This document shows positions 10,352 to 20,355 of a stretch of DNA of 64,000 nucleotides, piece by piece (position 1 is the stretch's first letter; each line of letters starts with the position of its first letter). The translations under genes were made by a program, and so were the position numbers. The notes under the pieces are model-generated. The model did not search any database and had not been told where the DNA came from. It worked only from the letters and a program-made list of their open reading frames with translations. Source of the DNA: Rhynchopus euleeides (taxonomy: Eukaryota > Euglenozoa > Diplonemea > Diplonemida > Diplonemidae); the NCBI GenBank assembly GCA_963210315.1, contig OY723285.1:1798001-1862000 (forward strand). Reading direction: 5' to 3'.

Positions 10352-13300
10352 CAGGCCTGGGCGGGGAACCAGCCCTTTTTCCGGGTTTTTTGGGTCGGGG
10401 AACCAGGTTTTTTCTAAGAATTTTTACAAGGGATTTTTTGCTCACCCCCCCACAGGTTTCAGGCGCGTGCCCGTCAGGCGGGACTTTTTCTATGATTTCT
10501 ACGATGAAAACCACCCCCCCGCCCCCACCCCCCCCCCCCCCCTTCTAAGAACGATGATGGCTCACTCGGAAGTTTCGGCGTCCGAAACGTACGCCCACTC
10601 TCCCCAATCCTCCTCCATGTCGACATCGATGTCGACATGGACGCGGGCCCTTTTCTCCTGGGGCTCCTCGGGGTGCGGCCCAACCTCCCTCCTGCGCTCT
10701 GCCGGTGCCGCCTGTGTGGGAGGCAGCTGCGGCGGTTCTTCCGGCTGAGGTGTGGGGAGTGTCGATGGGGTGCCCGGGGTCGATGAAGCGGGGAGCTGGA
10801 AGGTGACATGTTGCAGGGTGGCTGGAGGCACGACGGGGGGTGCGGCATCTGCAAGCAACGAAGTGAGGAAGGGATCCTCAGGGACTTCCTCCACGAGGCT
10901 GACAATCGACAATGCATCGGCGTTGTCATCTTCCCAGCTGCCGTCCGATTCCTCATCACAATCCTCCACGCCAGCAAATAGAGAACCCATGGCTGCATCG
11001 AGGTCAACGAGCTCCACGGTTGTCAGAGTTGGAAGAGGCGTCAGGGAACGCGCAGTGAAGCGGCGCTTCTTGTTGGCGAGGAACGTGTTGACTGTTTCTT
11101 CAACGATGATCTTGCGCGCCGCGTCATCATGTGACAGCTCTAGAGTGATGCCCAGTTCTTGAGAGATGCTTGCGGCAGAGAGTGCCTTCCGGAACGATCC
11201 CCTCATGCGCGTTACAACTGAAAAAGCAGCCTCCACAAACACAGTCGAGGGTGACAGTGCCACCATGGCCTCAAGCACTATCGCAAACGTCGAACTCTCG
11301 GATTCCAGCAAGAAGTCGACGACAAACTCTTTCAGAAGGTTCCCCCTGAGATCTGTGCATTCCAACCGCAGCTTCACCCACTCCATGCCGATGCTGAGAA
11401 TCTCTGCCTGGTCGTAACCCAAGCGAGAAGCGAGCGCCATGAGGCACTCGCACGTGCTGTCCTTCCCACTTGTCGCGAAGAAAGAGCTGAATGAGCGGCA
11501 GGGATACTCCTCCCACCTCTTGGCCAGGTCCTTGTAGATGGTGTGGCAGAGCTTTGAGCGCCAGGAAGTCATCTCGGCAACTACCCCCGGAGGCAACGAT
11601 GTGGTTCCCTGGTTCTCATAGAACTTGGCTTCGTGCTTGCCAGGCTGGCGCGCCAGCACCTTATGCACTGTCAGTGCATTCTGCAGGATGCTCTCCATCG
11701 ACGAGAGCGACAGGTCTCGCTTCTGCAACGCCTCGCTCACCCCTTTATTGATGTCGAAGACGTCAGCCAAGATGCAAGTCGAGAGGGAATACTCGGGGGT
11801 GAGCTTGTGGAAGAAGAACGGCGGCGGCTGGATCTCCCCGAGCATAGCGACAGTGAAGTCAAAGTTCACCACAGCCGCGTTCAGGCGACGGAACGTTGCA
11901 GCTGCCCAACGCACGGAGTGCTCCTTCGGGAAGGAGAGACATTTCCCACCGGAAATGATCTGCAGAGACTTCTGCCTGGCGGTTGATCTGAAGAAGGCAA
12001 ACCAGTGTCGGAGGAGGCGGCTATGTTCAACAACCTTTCGTGTCTTCTTGATGAGGCCGACGGACAGCTGGTGCATGTGGGCAGCATCATGCACATCGAT
12101 GAGAGTGCATCCCCACGCGATCTCGAGCTTCCCCCTGAGACTCTTCATCGTTGATGCCCCGTCTGCCGCGAATCCCTTCAGCGAACGCCGCGCCCACTGC
12201 GACAGCTGGAGGCTGTCGAACAACTTGACCAGCTCGTCCTTCTGCGACTCTGCGTCAGCTTTCTTCAAGTCGACTGTGCCCACACACCAATCTTTCATAG
12301 CACAATCCGTCCTGCTGATCCCCGAAACGATGACGATCATCAAGTCGATGCGGGCGAACGTGGTACCGTCCACCTTCAGGGTTGCCGCCCGACACGCACG
12401 CACCGCACCCACCACTCCCCTCAGGAGCACCTCCCAGAGTATCGTCTGGAACTCCTTCGCGACTTTTCGAGAGTAGTGGGTGTCCAGGACATGCAGCCCC
12501 TTCCGCTTGTCGTCCTGCAACCTCGCACCCACACTGCTCAGCCCCTCCGCCCGTTGCGTCGCCGTTGCCACGTTGTACACCAGGTTGACCAGACTTGTGT
12601 ACTGCTCGCTGGTCACCTTCACCTTCGCGCACAGCGTCTGCTTGGGGATATCTGTAGCTGTCACATTGGTGTTTTCACTCCCAGGCGTGGACAACTGCAC
12701 TGCTCTCTTGTGCGCCGCACCACCCATGTGGCGGCGGATATTGCTTTGCTGGCGCCCAACTGTCGTGGCAGACATCGACGCTTCGCCGCGTGCATACCGG
12801 AGCAAGTGGGGTTGCTCCGAGAACTCCCCCTCCAGCTGCACCAAGAACGGTGCACACGTGGTGCACCTCCACCTCCCATCAGGGAGACGCACCACACCGG
12901 AGGCTGCAGCGTGGATCTTCCGCTGCTGCTTCTCCTGTATGGCGAGCTGTGCCTGCCGCTGCTGAATCCGAAGGAGACCGTTCACCATTGAGCCCTCTGG
13001 CACGTACTTCTTGTTTGCTGCCATCAAAAGAAGGAAGTGCGCCTTTGCTGTGTCGAAGACAAGCCGCAAGGGGTACTGGGCCATCAACGACGGAAGAAGC
13101 AAGCCGAAGGTGCGAGGCTGTGTGGTGTCGACGATAGAAAAGTGAACATTTAAACCGCGGGATGTGCGGAAAGTCTGCAGGGCCACTGACGCGGTGTTGG
13201 TGTCCAACTCTTCGTCCACGAGGAATCTCGTATCCATCAATCGCGGACGCCTGAGCTTCACCGTGAGGGCCTCCGCTTCGGGGGAGTCAACGCCCTCCAG

Positions 13301-14949
13301 AAGCGCCGCAGCACTGGTACGCGTCGGCTCCGTAATGGGAATTGACCTTGCTAGGCAGTCAAGCACTCGGAGGCAGTAGTGTCCAGAACTGTATAGATCC
13401 CGTTGAACCCACCCTGGTACAAGCCCAATGTTGACGCCTCCGGTTGATTGGGCGAGCTTCATGGCGGTCAGCCATGGGGACAGTCGCCCGGCGCTGTCGA
13501 ACGCGGCGACGTGGCACGCCCCTTCCCCGGTGTAGAAGGCGGCGTGGGGTGCAGGGGCGACAGGGGCGGCGGTGGTAGCTGCAGGAGAGGCGGCCAGGGG
13601 ATCCGGAGGAGGAGGCGGCGGCGCATCATGCGAAGCATCGACGTCGTGCCCGTCACCGTCCGATGCCTCACGTGCGTACAGCACGAGTGCTGGCTTCGCG
13701 TTCGCACGATTGAACGGCGCCACAGAGCAATCCGTCACACGATCAGTCGTGATCGACTTCCACTTCAGAGTGGTGGCGGGGCCACGAGCGCACAGCGTCT
13801 CCCAGGCGATCCCCTTCGCGAGGGTCAGCCCGGACTTTGTGCACGATGCACCGACAAACCGGTACCGGTGATTCACCGGCTGCACCGTGCCCACCTGCAC
13901 CACCCCGTTGCCGTCAACGCCAAGCTCACGAAGGGCGGAGAGGTCTCTTAATTCCTTGACGTTGACGGTTTCCGCAAGCTCCGTCAGGTGCTTCTGCTTC
14001 TCGCCGGATGCAGAAAACCGCTGCGTCGAGAGGAACAGGAGGTGCGGGGCCTTCTCGACGCAGAACTGCGCAGCCCGGACAGCACCACATGTGCACGGAC
14101 CTTGCTTCTCCATAAATTGAGAAGCAACGCGCTGCACCTCGTCCTTCACGACGCCCAACATCACAACCATGCTGTCTGTAATAGCTGTGCGGAACTCACC
14201 ACAAGATGGGCAGCTGTAGACGGTGGCGCTTTTGGTGGTGCAGAGGTGCTTCAGGTGCGGGTGTTTGTGTCCGAGGGCGGAGAGACTGACGTCAGGGTTG
14301 GGTCGCTGCGGGTCCTGCGAGGTGATCATCTGGGGCTCGTTCTCATCGGGGGTTGTGCTCCGCAGGGACTGGAGGAGGTTGCTCAATACACCTTGGCACT
14401 CCCGCAGTACTGTACATGCCAGCAGCTGGAGGATAGTTACAAAGCTGCCACTCCCCGACGCCACCCCCCTACTGGCCCCTTCAGGCCTGAAATCCCAAAA
14501 GCTCCCGGAGATTTTTGCAGTGGTGCGCACCATATTCGCGGAGTACGTGAGGTTGGGTGAGTGTGAGGTCAGGGTCCTGTCGAAGGGTAGTCGAGTGGGA
14601 ATAAATAGGGAGGTCCTCAGGAGTGCAATACAACAGCAATACACAGGCAACACACCAGCAACACGCAAACCGAGGCAAGAGGAGGTGGGCGGGGTCATCC
14701 TGCGGAGTCTCCAGTTGGCCAGCAAGGCGAACTGTACGGGGGAGAGACTTCCCTTCCATCCTTGTGTGCGCCCTGTCGACTGGGAAAATCTTAGAAAAAA
14801 AAATTTCCTCTGCGAAAAACCCTTAGAAAAAAAAATTTCCCTTACAAAATTCTTAGAAAAAAACTTTTTTTCCCCGTACAAAAGTTCTTAGAAAAAAAGT
14901 TCAGAATCCTGAAAGTGGGGAACCAGCCCCCCAGTTAGGAACAGCCCTG
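10352..14949. mobile_element. hAT transposon nested inside another hAT transposase gene
   Basis: The element is bounded by the 8-bp duplication CTGCCTGG (10344-10351 and 14950-14957), the hallmark length for hAT insertions. The ends are CAGGCCTG at the left and CAGGGCTG at the right (reverse complement), with CA at the tips as usual for hAT. GGGGAACCAGCCC occurs near both ends in direct orientation (10363-10375, 14917-14929). CTTAGAAAAAA motifs cluster near the right end (about 14790, 14823, 14852, 14889), with CTAAGAA at 10414 and 10544 on the left: likely subterminal transposase-binding repeats. It encodes its own transposase on the minus strand. Confidence 0.92.
10562..14533 (-). CDS. hAT-family transposase with long N-terminal extension (1,323 aa)
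   Basis: The frame is open from 14881, but the upstream part is translated poly(A)/poly(T) terminal repeat, so the ATG at 14533 (MVRTTAKISG) is the more likely start. The N-terminal ~520 residues are not recognised. A finger-like segment (RWRCTTC... with IRRHMGGAAH) lies near residues 540-600. The transposase core includes GFAADGAST followed by a His-rich segment, VHDAAHMH. Near residue 1,050 a C-terminal dimerisation motif reads LSPSTVFVEAAFSVVTRMRG, typical of hAT elements. The tail is Pro-rich and then strongly acidic. At 1,323 aa it is about twice the usual hAT length. The intact frame and intact ends suggest recent activity. Confidence 0.8.
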   Translation of the reverse strand: MVRTTAKISGSFWDFRPEGASRGVASGSGSFVTILQLLACTVLRECQGVLSNLLQSLRSTTPDENEPQMITSQDPQRPNPDVSLSALGHKHPHLKHLCTTKSATVYSCPSCGEFRTAITDSMVVMLGVVKDEVQRVASQFMEKQGPCTCGAVRAAQFCVEKAPHLLFLSTQRFSASGEKQKHLTELAETVNVKELRDLSALRELGVDGNGVVQVGTVQPVNHRYRFVGASCTKSGLTLAKGIAWETLCARGPATTLKWKSITTDRVTDCSVAPFNRANAKPALVLYAREASDGDGHDVDASHDAPPPPPPDPLAASPAATTAAPVAPAPHAAFYTGEGACHVAAFDSAGRLSPWLTAMKLAQSTGGVNIGLVPGWVQRDLYSSGHYCLRVLDCLARSIPITEPTRTSAAALLEGVDSPEAEALTVKLRRPRLMDTRFLVDEELDTNTASVALQTFRTSRGLNVHFSIVDTTQPRTFGLLLPSLMAQYPLRLVFDTAKAHFLLLMAANKKYVPEGSMVNGLLRIQQRQAQLAIQEKQQRKIHAAASGVVRLPDGRWRCTTCAPFLVQLEGEFSEQPHLLRYARGEASMSATTVGRQQSNIRRHMGGAAHKRAVQLSTPGSENTNVTATDIPKQTLCAKVKVTSEQYTSLVNLVYNVATATQRAEGLSSVGARLQDDKRKGLHVLDTHYSRKVAKEFQTILWEVLLRGVVGAVRACRAATLKVDGTTFARIDLMIVIVSGISRTDCAMKDWCVGTVDLKKADAESQKDELVKLFDSLQLSQWARRSLKGFAADGASTMKSLRGKLEIAWGCTLIDVHDAAHMHQLSVGLIKKTRKVVEHSRLLRHWFAFFRSTARQKSLQIISGGKCLSFPKEHSVRWAAATFRRLNAAVVNFDFTVAMLGEIQPPPFFFHKLTPEYSLSTCILADVFDINKGVSEALQKRDLSLSSMESILQNALTVHKVLARQPGKHEAKFYENQGTTSLPPGVVAEMTSWRSKLCHTIYKDLAKRWEEYPCRSFSSFFATSGKDSTCECLMALASRLGYDQAEILSIGMEWVKLRLECTDLRGNLLKEFVVDFLLESESSTFAIVLEAMVALSPSTVFVEAAFSVVTRMRGSFRKALSAASISQELGITLELSHDDAARKIIVEETVNTFLANKKRRFTARSLTPLPTLTTVELVDLDAAMGSLFAGVEDCDEESDGSWEDDNADALSIVSLVEEVPEDPFLTSLLADAAPPVVPPATLQHVTFQLPASSTPGTPSTLPTPQPEEPPQLPPTQAAPAERRREVGPHPEEPQEKRARVHVDIDVDMEEDWGEWAYVSDAETSE

Positions 14950-14957
14950 CTGCCTGG

Positions 14958-16625
14958 GCCAGATTTTTTTTTGGCTCAGGCACACCGTTCAGCCACGTGG
15001 AAGACAAGCTCTTCCTCGAGGCGTTGCACGCAACCCGCCCGGGGTTATCCCCGGAGCTCTTCTTCCCCAAGCGCCATTCGCTGGGAACGAAGTGGTTGGA
15101 TCGCATCCACAAAGAAGAAGCGGAGCCTCAAATGAAAGACCTCCTCGCCGCAGCTCACATCGCCATCATGTGCGATGTGTGGAAGAACGACCGGTCGGAG
15201 AAGGTCTTCGCAGTCACTGCGATTGGGGATGGTAGCCCGGTGCTACTCCAGTCGGGTGTGCTGAGCGAGAAGCGGCACCGGGCGACGGAGTTCTTGGGCC
15301 ACCTCAAGAAGATACACGAGCAGGTGTTGGGGAAGATCGTAGCCATCCTTGTCGACGGGGACTCCACAGCCGTTGCTTCGGCCAATCTGTTCAAGGCGTT
15401 CCAGACAGAAGCAGGCAGGCAGACGCCGTTCGTGTGCATCTGCGCGTGTCACACGGTAGCACGTGCGCTCAACGACTGCATCGGGGTGAGGACGGAAAGG
15501 AAGCGCGAGGCGAAGAACGAGTTCCACTTCGTCGCCGCACTTCTCTCTGCGCTGTCATCACAATTGCGCAACGTCGAGTTTCTATCCAAAACGTATGCGG
15601 AGAAACAACAGCAGTGCGGGCGCCGCAAATCAAAGAAGATGGTGAAGCCGGCGGTGACGAGGTGGCACACGTTCTCAACTGTGTGGAAGGAAGTTGAAGA
15701 GAACCGCAACGCGCTGCTGCTCATGAACCAAGAGGAGGCGGTGTGCTCCTCCTGCCCAGAAATCGGCAAGGTGCTCGACGCGACGTTCTGGGGTGTGTTC
15801 ATGGGCTTGAAACCCTTTGTGGCAGGTGTCGGGGAGGTGATGAACTTCCTTGAGCAGGACGGATGCACCGCTGGGATGATCATTCCGGCACTTTCATACC
15901 TCATCGACTGCCTCAACGCCTGCAACCTCACCTCCGCTGCGAACAAGGCCAAGCTGGCCGCAGTGACGGAAAAGGTGAAAAAGAGACTGCAGAAGTATAC
16001 CACCCACGAACAGGGGTGGCTCTGCGCAGCAACAGCACTGACGCCACTCTTCTTCGCCCCTGATCGTGAGAAGCAACCGACCTTCATCAAGGAGTTTACG
16101 CTGAAGCTGGATGTCAGGAAGGCGGCGCAGGCCTTCATCAAGAAGGTCAAAAACGCAGAGGCTGCAGCCGAGCTCCTAGAGCTCATAACACGAACGGGGG
16201 GTTTTGATGATGATTCCCTCTGGGACCTTGCGCAGGGAAGAAAGGCGTGCCAGTGGTGGAAGACTGTTGCACAACTCCACCCGACGTCGCAGGTCGCTCC
16301 CCTCGCTGCGATCCTCACTCGCATCCCCGCATCCACCAGCGCCGCAGAAAGAGTTTTTTCGACGATGGGCTGGATGTCGGAGCACCGCCGCCACCGCCTG
16401 ACGGCTGCGAAAACCCACAAGCTCACGCTTGTGCACCGCAGCCTGAAGGCGAAGAAGACCGTCGTGGAGGAAGGGTGGTGGAACCTCGAAGAACTGGAGA
16501 ACGACGAAAAGAATATGATGGTGATCGACGAGCAGGACCCACCGGCAGCGGGAGAGAGCGGCGGCGTCAACGCGGATGCGGGTGAGGCGGACGAGGAGAG
16601 TGGCAGCGAGACGTCGTGGGACTGA
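14958..16625 (+). CDS. hAT transposase, catalytic and dimerisation part of the outer element
   Basis: This continues the BED-finger frame from 10351. It opens with the standard hAT segment SGTPFSHVEDKLFLEALHAT (from ~14975), then IMCDVWKNDRSEK with the first acidic residue, VDGDSTA followed by CACHTVARAL (the usual Cys-x2-His region), and ends with a textbook dimerisation domain containing WWKTVAQLHP and PASTSAAERVFSTMGWM near 16250-16380. The C-terminus is acidic. Taken alone this part has no good ATG start, because it was separated from its first exon-like piece by the nested element. In the present genome it is therefore probably unexpressed or truncated. Outer element ends were not found. 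Confidence 0.88.
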   Translation, partial: ARFFFGSGTPFSHVEDKLFLEALHATRPGLSPELFFPKRHSLGTKWLDRIHKEEAEPQMKDLLAAAHIAIMCDVWKNDRSEKVFAVTAIGDGSPVLLQSGVLSEKRHRATEFLGHLKKIHEQVLGKIVAILVDGDSTAVASANLFKAFQTEAGRQTPFVCICACHTVARALNDCIGVRTERKREAKNEFHFVAALLSALSSQLRNVEFLSKTYAEKQQQCGRRKSKKMVKPAVTRWHTFSTVWKEVEENRNALLLMNQEEAVCSSCPEIGKVLDATFWGVFMGLKPFVAGVGEVMNFLEQDGCTAGMIIPALSYLIDCLNACNLTSAANKAKLAAVTEKVKKRLQKYTTHEQGWLCAATALTPLFFAPDREKQPTFIKEFTLKLDVRKAAQAFIKKVKNAEAAAELLELITRTGGFDDDSLWDLAQGRKACQWWKTVAQLHPTSQVAPLAAILTRIPASTSAAERVFSTMGWMSEHRRHRLTAAKTHKLTLVHRSLKAKKTVVEEGWWNLEELENDEKNMMVIDEQDPPAAGESGGVNADAGEADEESGSETSWD

Positions 16626-17340
16626 GGATACTTCGGTGGGTGGGGGATTGTGTTGTGTGTTGCGCGTTGTGTGTGGGGCGGGGTCAGGAGTTGTTCGTTC
16701 GTCTCTCCACGCAATCTCTTGGCCGTCGATACTCCTTTATTTGTTGCACTCGTGTGAGCAGAAAGTCACCCACCACAGCAATCATCCAAGCGTGCTCTAC
16801 ACCAGCCCCTGATTATCATTTCAGGGTTTGTGTGTAGAAGCGTCGACGCATCAACAAAATACAGGCAAATAGCGGTTGCTTCTGAATAGTGCTGTGACTT
16901 TTTAGATTTTTCTGATTTTCCCGGTGAAGCTGGCCCCTTCCTCGCCCGGGTCCCAGAGCGTGCCCCCTGTGGGTGCCTTACTCCTCTTCGGACCATGTGG
17001 TTCCCCAGCTTCATCCTTTCTTCCTCAGGCTGCCCCTGTGAATGGTAGACTGCAGCCTCTTTTTGCCGCCAGCACAGAGTCACGAGCCGCTCAACCCCGA
17101 CCAGTGCGCGGTTTGTTTGCCCTATTGATGTTCGTGTAGTACATGTTCCATGTGAAGAGCCCGAAGAAGCAAAAGTAGGACCTGCTGCGCTAGCCCCGCC
17201 AAGCAGCTACAAAACGACAGGACGCGCGCAGGCACCGGGCCCCCTCTCCAATAGAGCGGCACCTCATCCCAGGAAATCCCCCACCCGGCGTTTAGATTCT
17301 GAGAGATCGCAGAGAGTCACCCACCAGGCCTTGCCTGTGT
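16626..17340. other. Flank of outer hAT element, no gene
   Basis: The outer hAT element's right terminus should lie here, but no terminal repeat matching the left flank could be assigned. A partial relative of array-unit DNA (GTGTGTAGAAGCGTCGACGC) occurs near 16830, and the dispersed repeat at 17158-17256 ends the stretch. Confidence 0.5.
17158..17256 (+). repeat. Dispersed repeat, copy of 8461-8555
   Basis: Same orientation and block order as the copy at 8461-8555; the shared core is CCTGCTGCGCTAGCCCC. Its function is unknown. Confidence 0.6.
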
Positions 17341-17350
17341 ATTATATTAT

Positions 17351-17720
17351 GTATTTTATTGTATTTTATTGTATTTTATTGTATTTTATTGTATTTTATT
17401 GTATTTTATTGTATTTTATTGTATTTTATTGTATTTTATTGTATTTTATTGTATTTTATTGTATTTTATTGTATTTTATTGTATTTTATTGTATTTTATT
17501 GTATTTTATTGTATTTTATTGTATTTTATTGTATTTTATTGTATTTTATTGTATTTTATTGTATTTTATTGTATTTTATTGTATTTTATTGTATTTTATT
17601 GTATTTTATTGTATTTTATTGTATTTTATTGTATTTTATTGTATTTTATTGTATTTTATTGTATTTTATTGTATTTTATTGTATTTTATTGTATTTTATT
17701 GTATTTTATTGTATTTTATT
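17351..17720. repeat. Decanucleotide microsatellite (GTATTTTATT)n, about 37 copies
   Basis: Thirty-seven essentially perfect copies of the 10-mer. All open frames through it are translations of the repeat. The same 10-mer, in fewer copies, surrounds the miniature element at 9660-9767. Confidence 0.97.
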
Positions 17721-17829
17721 GGGGGCCCTCGCTACCAGTCACTGCTCGTCACAGCTCGTCAGTCAGTGAGGGGAAGTGGGCCGTGGCTCACTTTTTCTCA
17801 CTCAGTCACACTTGGTAGCGAAGGCCCCC
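17721..17829. mobile_element. 109 bp miniature inverted-repeat element (GGGGGCCCTCGCTACCA subfamily)
   Basis: The ends GGGGGCCCTCGCTACCA and TGGTAGCGAAGGCCCCC are inverted repeats, and ATT flanks both sides (17718-17720, 17830-17832). The internal sequence differs from the GGGGGTCTTCGCT family, but length, terminal plan and target duplication agree. A decayed relative lies at about 63059-63160. Confidence 0.8.
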
Positions 17830-17832
17830 ATT

Positions 17833-18666
17833 GTATTTTGTATTTTATTATTTTGGGTCAGTGTATTTTTCCATCTTTGGCCCCCCCCCCCCCCCCCCCA
17901 AAAGGGCAAAACAAACAGAACAACAAAAAAACGTGAGACATGCATCCTGGAGTGCGGAAACCCCACCGCCCTCTGTTCTCTGTGTGTTCCGCTCTCCCCT
18001 GAAGCCCCAGCCGACGAGCAGGCAGGTGCCGGAAAGATGCAACCAGGCACCGCCTGCCGTTCTCTCTCAAAATCATGCTGTGTGTGATGCGTGGCGCAGG
18101 TTGTCGCAGGGCGAAAGAAGGCGCGTATCCCCAGCCCCACCACACCACACCCCACCCCACCCGTATGCTGATACCGCATCACAGAGCCACCTTAACAGCG
18201 GGTCGCTGTGCCTCGTGCCTCGCGCCGCGCGCCTCCCTACTCCGATCTCTCCACCTCGGTCTGCAGCTGCGCATGTAGACCCTCAAGCTGACCCCCGGCT
18301 CCCTCGTCCGGTTCCCGGGCTCAGCCTGCGCGCCCCCCTGCATGGATGCGAGCCTGCAGCCACTCCGCCGCCACGTCCTCCGCCACCTGAAGAGCAGGCC
18401 TCGTCAGGTTGCCCCCCATTCACCCGCACACACGACACGGTGCAGGTCGCAAAAAAAAACACACGCGCTCCCCCCCCTCCCTCTGCCCAGCCCAGACACC
18501 ACGCATAACGAGTGAAGGGTGATCATTCTTGTGCTCCCTTCAAATTCGATTTCACTACCCCCCCCCCCCTCCCTCCCTCTGCCCAGCCCAGACACCACGC
18601 AGGCTACACACCCCTCCAGCACCTCTCTCAACACTGAAGCCTCAACATCTCAACACCCTCAACACA
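17833..18666. other. Upstream region of the 119-aa gene, with a direct repeat
   Basis: A poly(C) run lies at 17881-17899. A ~35 bp block ending TGCCCAGCCCAGACACCACG is duplicated at 18471-18505 and 18561-18601, about 65 and 165 bp before the next start codon, and may hold duplicated promoter elements. No other gene is supported. Confidence 0.5.
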
Positions 18667-19026
18667 ATGGGCGCCCCTGCATACTGCAACTCGTCGCAGC
18701 TGACCGATGATGACCGCGAGCACCTCGAGAGCCAGATCTGCCTGTTTGTGAAGCGCGACCACGGCAAGGCCGGGCTCGCCGCACCGCTTGACCACAAGCG
18801 CATCATCCTGGGGATGAACGCCGAGACGGTGAAGCTCGGGGGCAAGGATGGCCTGAAGCTGGACGTCACGGGAAGCATGCCGGTGGCAGCCGGTCTCAGC
18901 GGCACTGGCGACGCCTTCGCGATGAACTTCTCCTGCCAGAAGAAGGGCACCGACATCTGGGACTGGGAGATGCGCCTGGACTCCTTCACGAAGGTCGATG
19001 CAGGGTTCTCTGGGGAGAAGATGTAA
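18667..19026 (+). CDS. Unrecognised small protein, 119 aa
   Basis: The start ATG lies in ACACAATGG, a good eukaryotic context, and the codons are GC3-rich like FEN1 next door, so I take it as real. The protein begins MGAPAYCNSSQLTDDDREHL, has a helical acidic first third, then an alternating hydrophobic (beta-like) part containing KRIILGM and GTDIWDWEMRLDSF. No signal peptide, membrane segment or known motif is visible. The stop overlaps a strong splice-donor match (GTAAGA at 19024), so the annotated C-terminus may instead be a splice site into an unidentified downstream exon. Function unknown. Confidence 0.6.
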   Translation: MGAPAYCNSSQLTDDDREHLESQICLFVKRDHGKAGLAAPLDHKRIILGMNAETVKLGGKDGLKLDVTGSMPVAAGLSGTGDAFAMNFSCQKKGTDIWDWEMRLDSFTKVDAGFSGEKM

Positions 19027-20040
19027 GAATATATATACATAGACGTCATGCCTGTTCGGCCTGATGAGGGTAGGGCATGATTCACCGCCCCCCGGAGCTC
19101 CACTTAGAAGGGGGGGGGGGGAGAGGGAGAGAGGGGGGGGCAAATTATAGATGCGTCGGGTTTGACAAGAAGAAGATGGGGGGGGTGGGTGCGACGAAGC
19201 TGCTCTGCTGGTGAGACCTCACCCATCCTTCTTCCCCTGCGCGGTGTGTGTTTCGAGAAAGGGAATAATACAAAAAAAGATGACCTGCTGCCCCCCCCTG
19301 GCAACTGCCAGACATTATGTCATGAGCGTGGTTCGTCCAAAGTTCCCTCAGCCCTCCCCCACCGGGGGAGGACTCGATGGATTTTGGACCCTTCCAGGTC
19401 CCCCGTCCAGATGAGGGGGTCGTGCCCCCCCCCCCCCTTTTTGATTTTGCTTTCTCTCTTTTCCTGCTGTTGGCGTGGTCGAAAAGCCAAGCAATTTCAG
19501 CCACCTTCCTGAGGCATGTTTGGGAGTGCGCCGGGCCACCTTCGCCACAGAGGGGTCTTCCACCCAGTATTTGGGGGAAATCCGGCTCTCTGCCAGTTCC
19601 CAAAAAGCCAGGAGGGTAGGGTTTCGATCACGCCACAGCGAGTTGACGCTTGTTGTTGCTGTTTGTTGTTGTTTGGTGTTTTCAGGCCTGCCGTGTTTCC
19701 CCTTCGCTGGGGTAAAACGGGGCAGGTGCGAGAAAATACAATTATATCGGCAGGCCACACCACTGCTTGGTCATATTGCATGTCAAGGTGGTGGTGGTCG
19801 GGCCAAAAGCAAAATGTCGAAAGCCTCTGCGTTCGTGCCAAGGTGTTCTTTTCCACGGTGGGGGGTCAAATGCGTGTATTCGTCTCCACACTTCTGCCGC
19901 AAACAAACCCAGATTCACGCGGGTGTCTGTGTGTGTGTGTGTGGCGGTGCCCCACACACACATGGATGCCTTCAAAAAAATAGACGACAACCGATAGTGG
20001 AAAGAACCCTCCCAGCACAGCAAGGCGAGGCGGCAGGCCA
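19027..20040. other. Intergenic region between the 119-aa gene and FEN1
   Basis: Contains poly(G)/poly(C) runs (19109-19139, 19428-19438) and a short GT/CA-rich patch at 19925-19965. The open frames are not protein-like. It could contain a 3' exon of the 119-aa gene, but none is convincing. Confidence 0.5.
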
Positions 20041-20194
20041 CCCACCCCACCCCACCCCACCCCACCCCACCCCACCCCACCCCACCCCACCCCACCCCAC
20101 CCCACCCCACCCCACCCCACCCCACCCCACCCCACCCCACCCCACCCCACCCCACCCCACCCCACCCCACCCCACCCCACCCCACCCCACCCCA
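20041..20194. repeat. Pentanucleotide microsatellite (CCCCA)n
   Basis: About 31 perfect copies of CCCCA lie ~160 bp upstream of the FEN1 start. The C-rich strand and its G-rich complement could form i-motif or G-quadruplex structures in the FEN1 promoter region. Confidence 0.97.
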
Positions 20195-20355
20195 TCTCCA
20201 CCCCGCCTCCGCCCTGCATTTCGCCCCGTCGCGGAGTCCAGAATACAAAGGCTTGAGTTTTCTGGCAAACGTAGCACCGGCTCAAAAGAAATGTGCCCCA
20301 TGCCGGACACACCACACCCATTGGGCAGAGAAACACACACCCACCGGCTGGCACG

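Noticed and set aside
15449..16714. 421-codon minus-strand frame opposite the outer hAT transposase
   Set aside because: Antisense shadow; the plus strand carries the conserved hAT motifs.
17331..17936. Open frames of 136-201 codons through the decanucleotide repeat
   Set aside because: They are translations of (GTATTTTATT)n in all three phases; there is no unique coding sequence.
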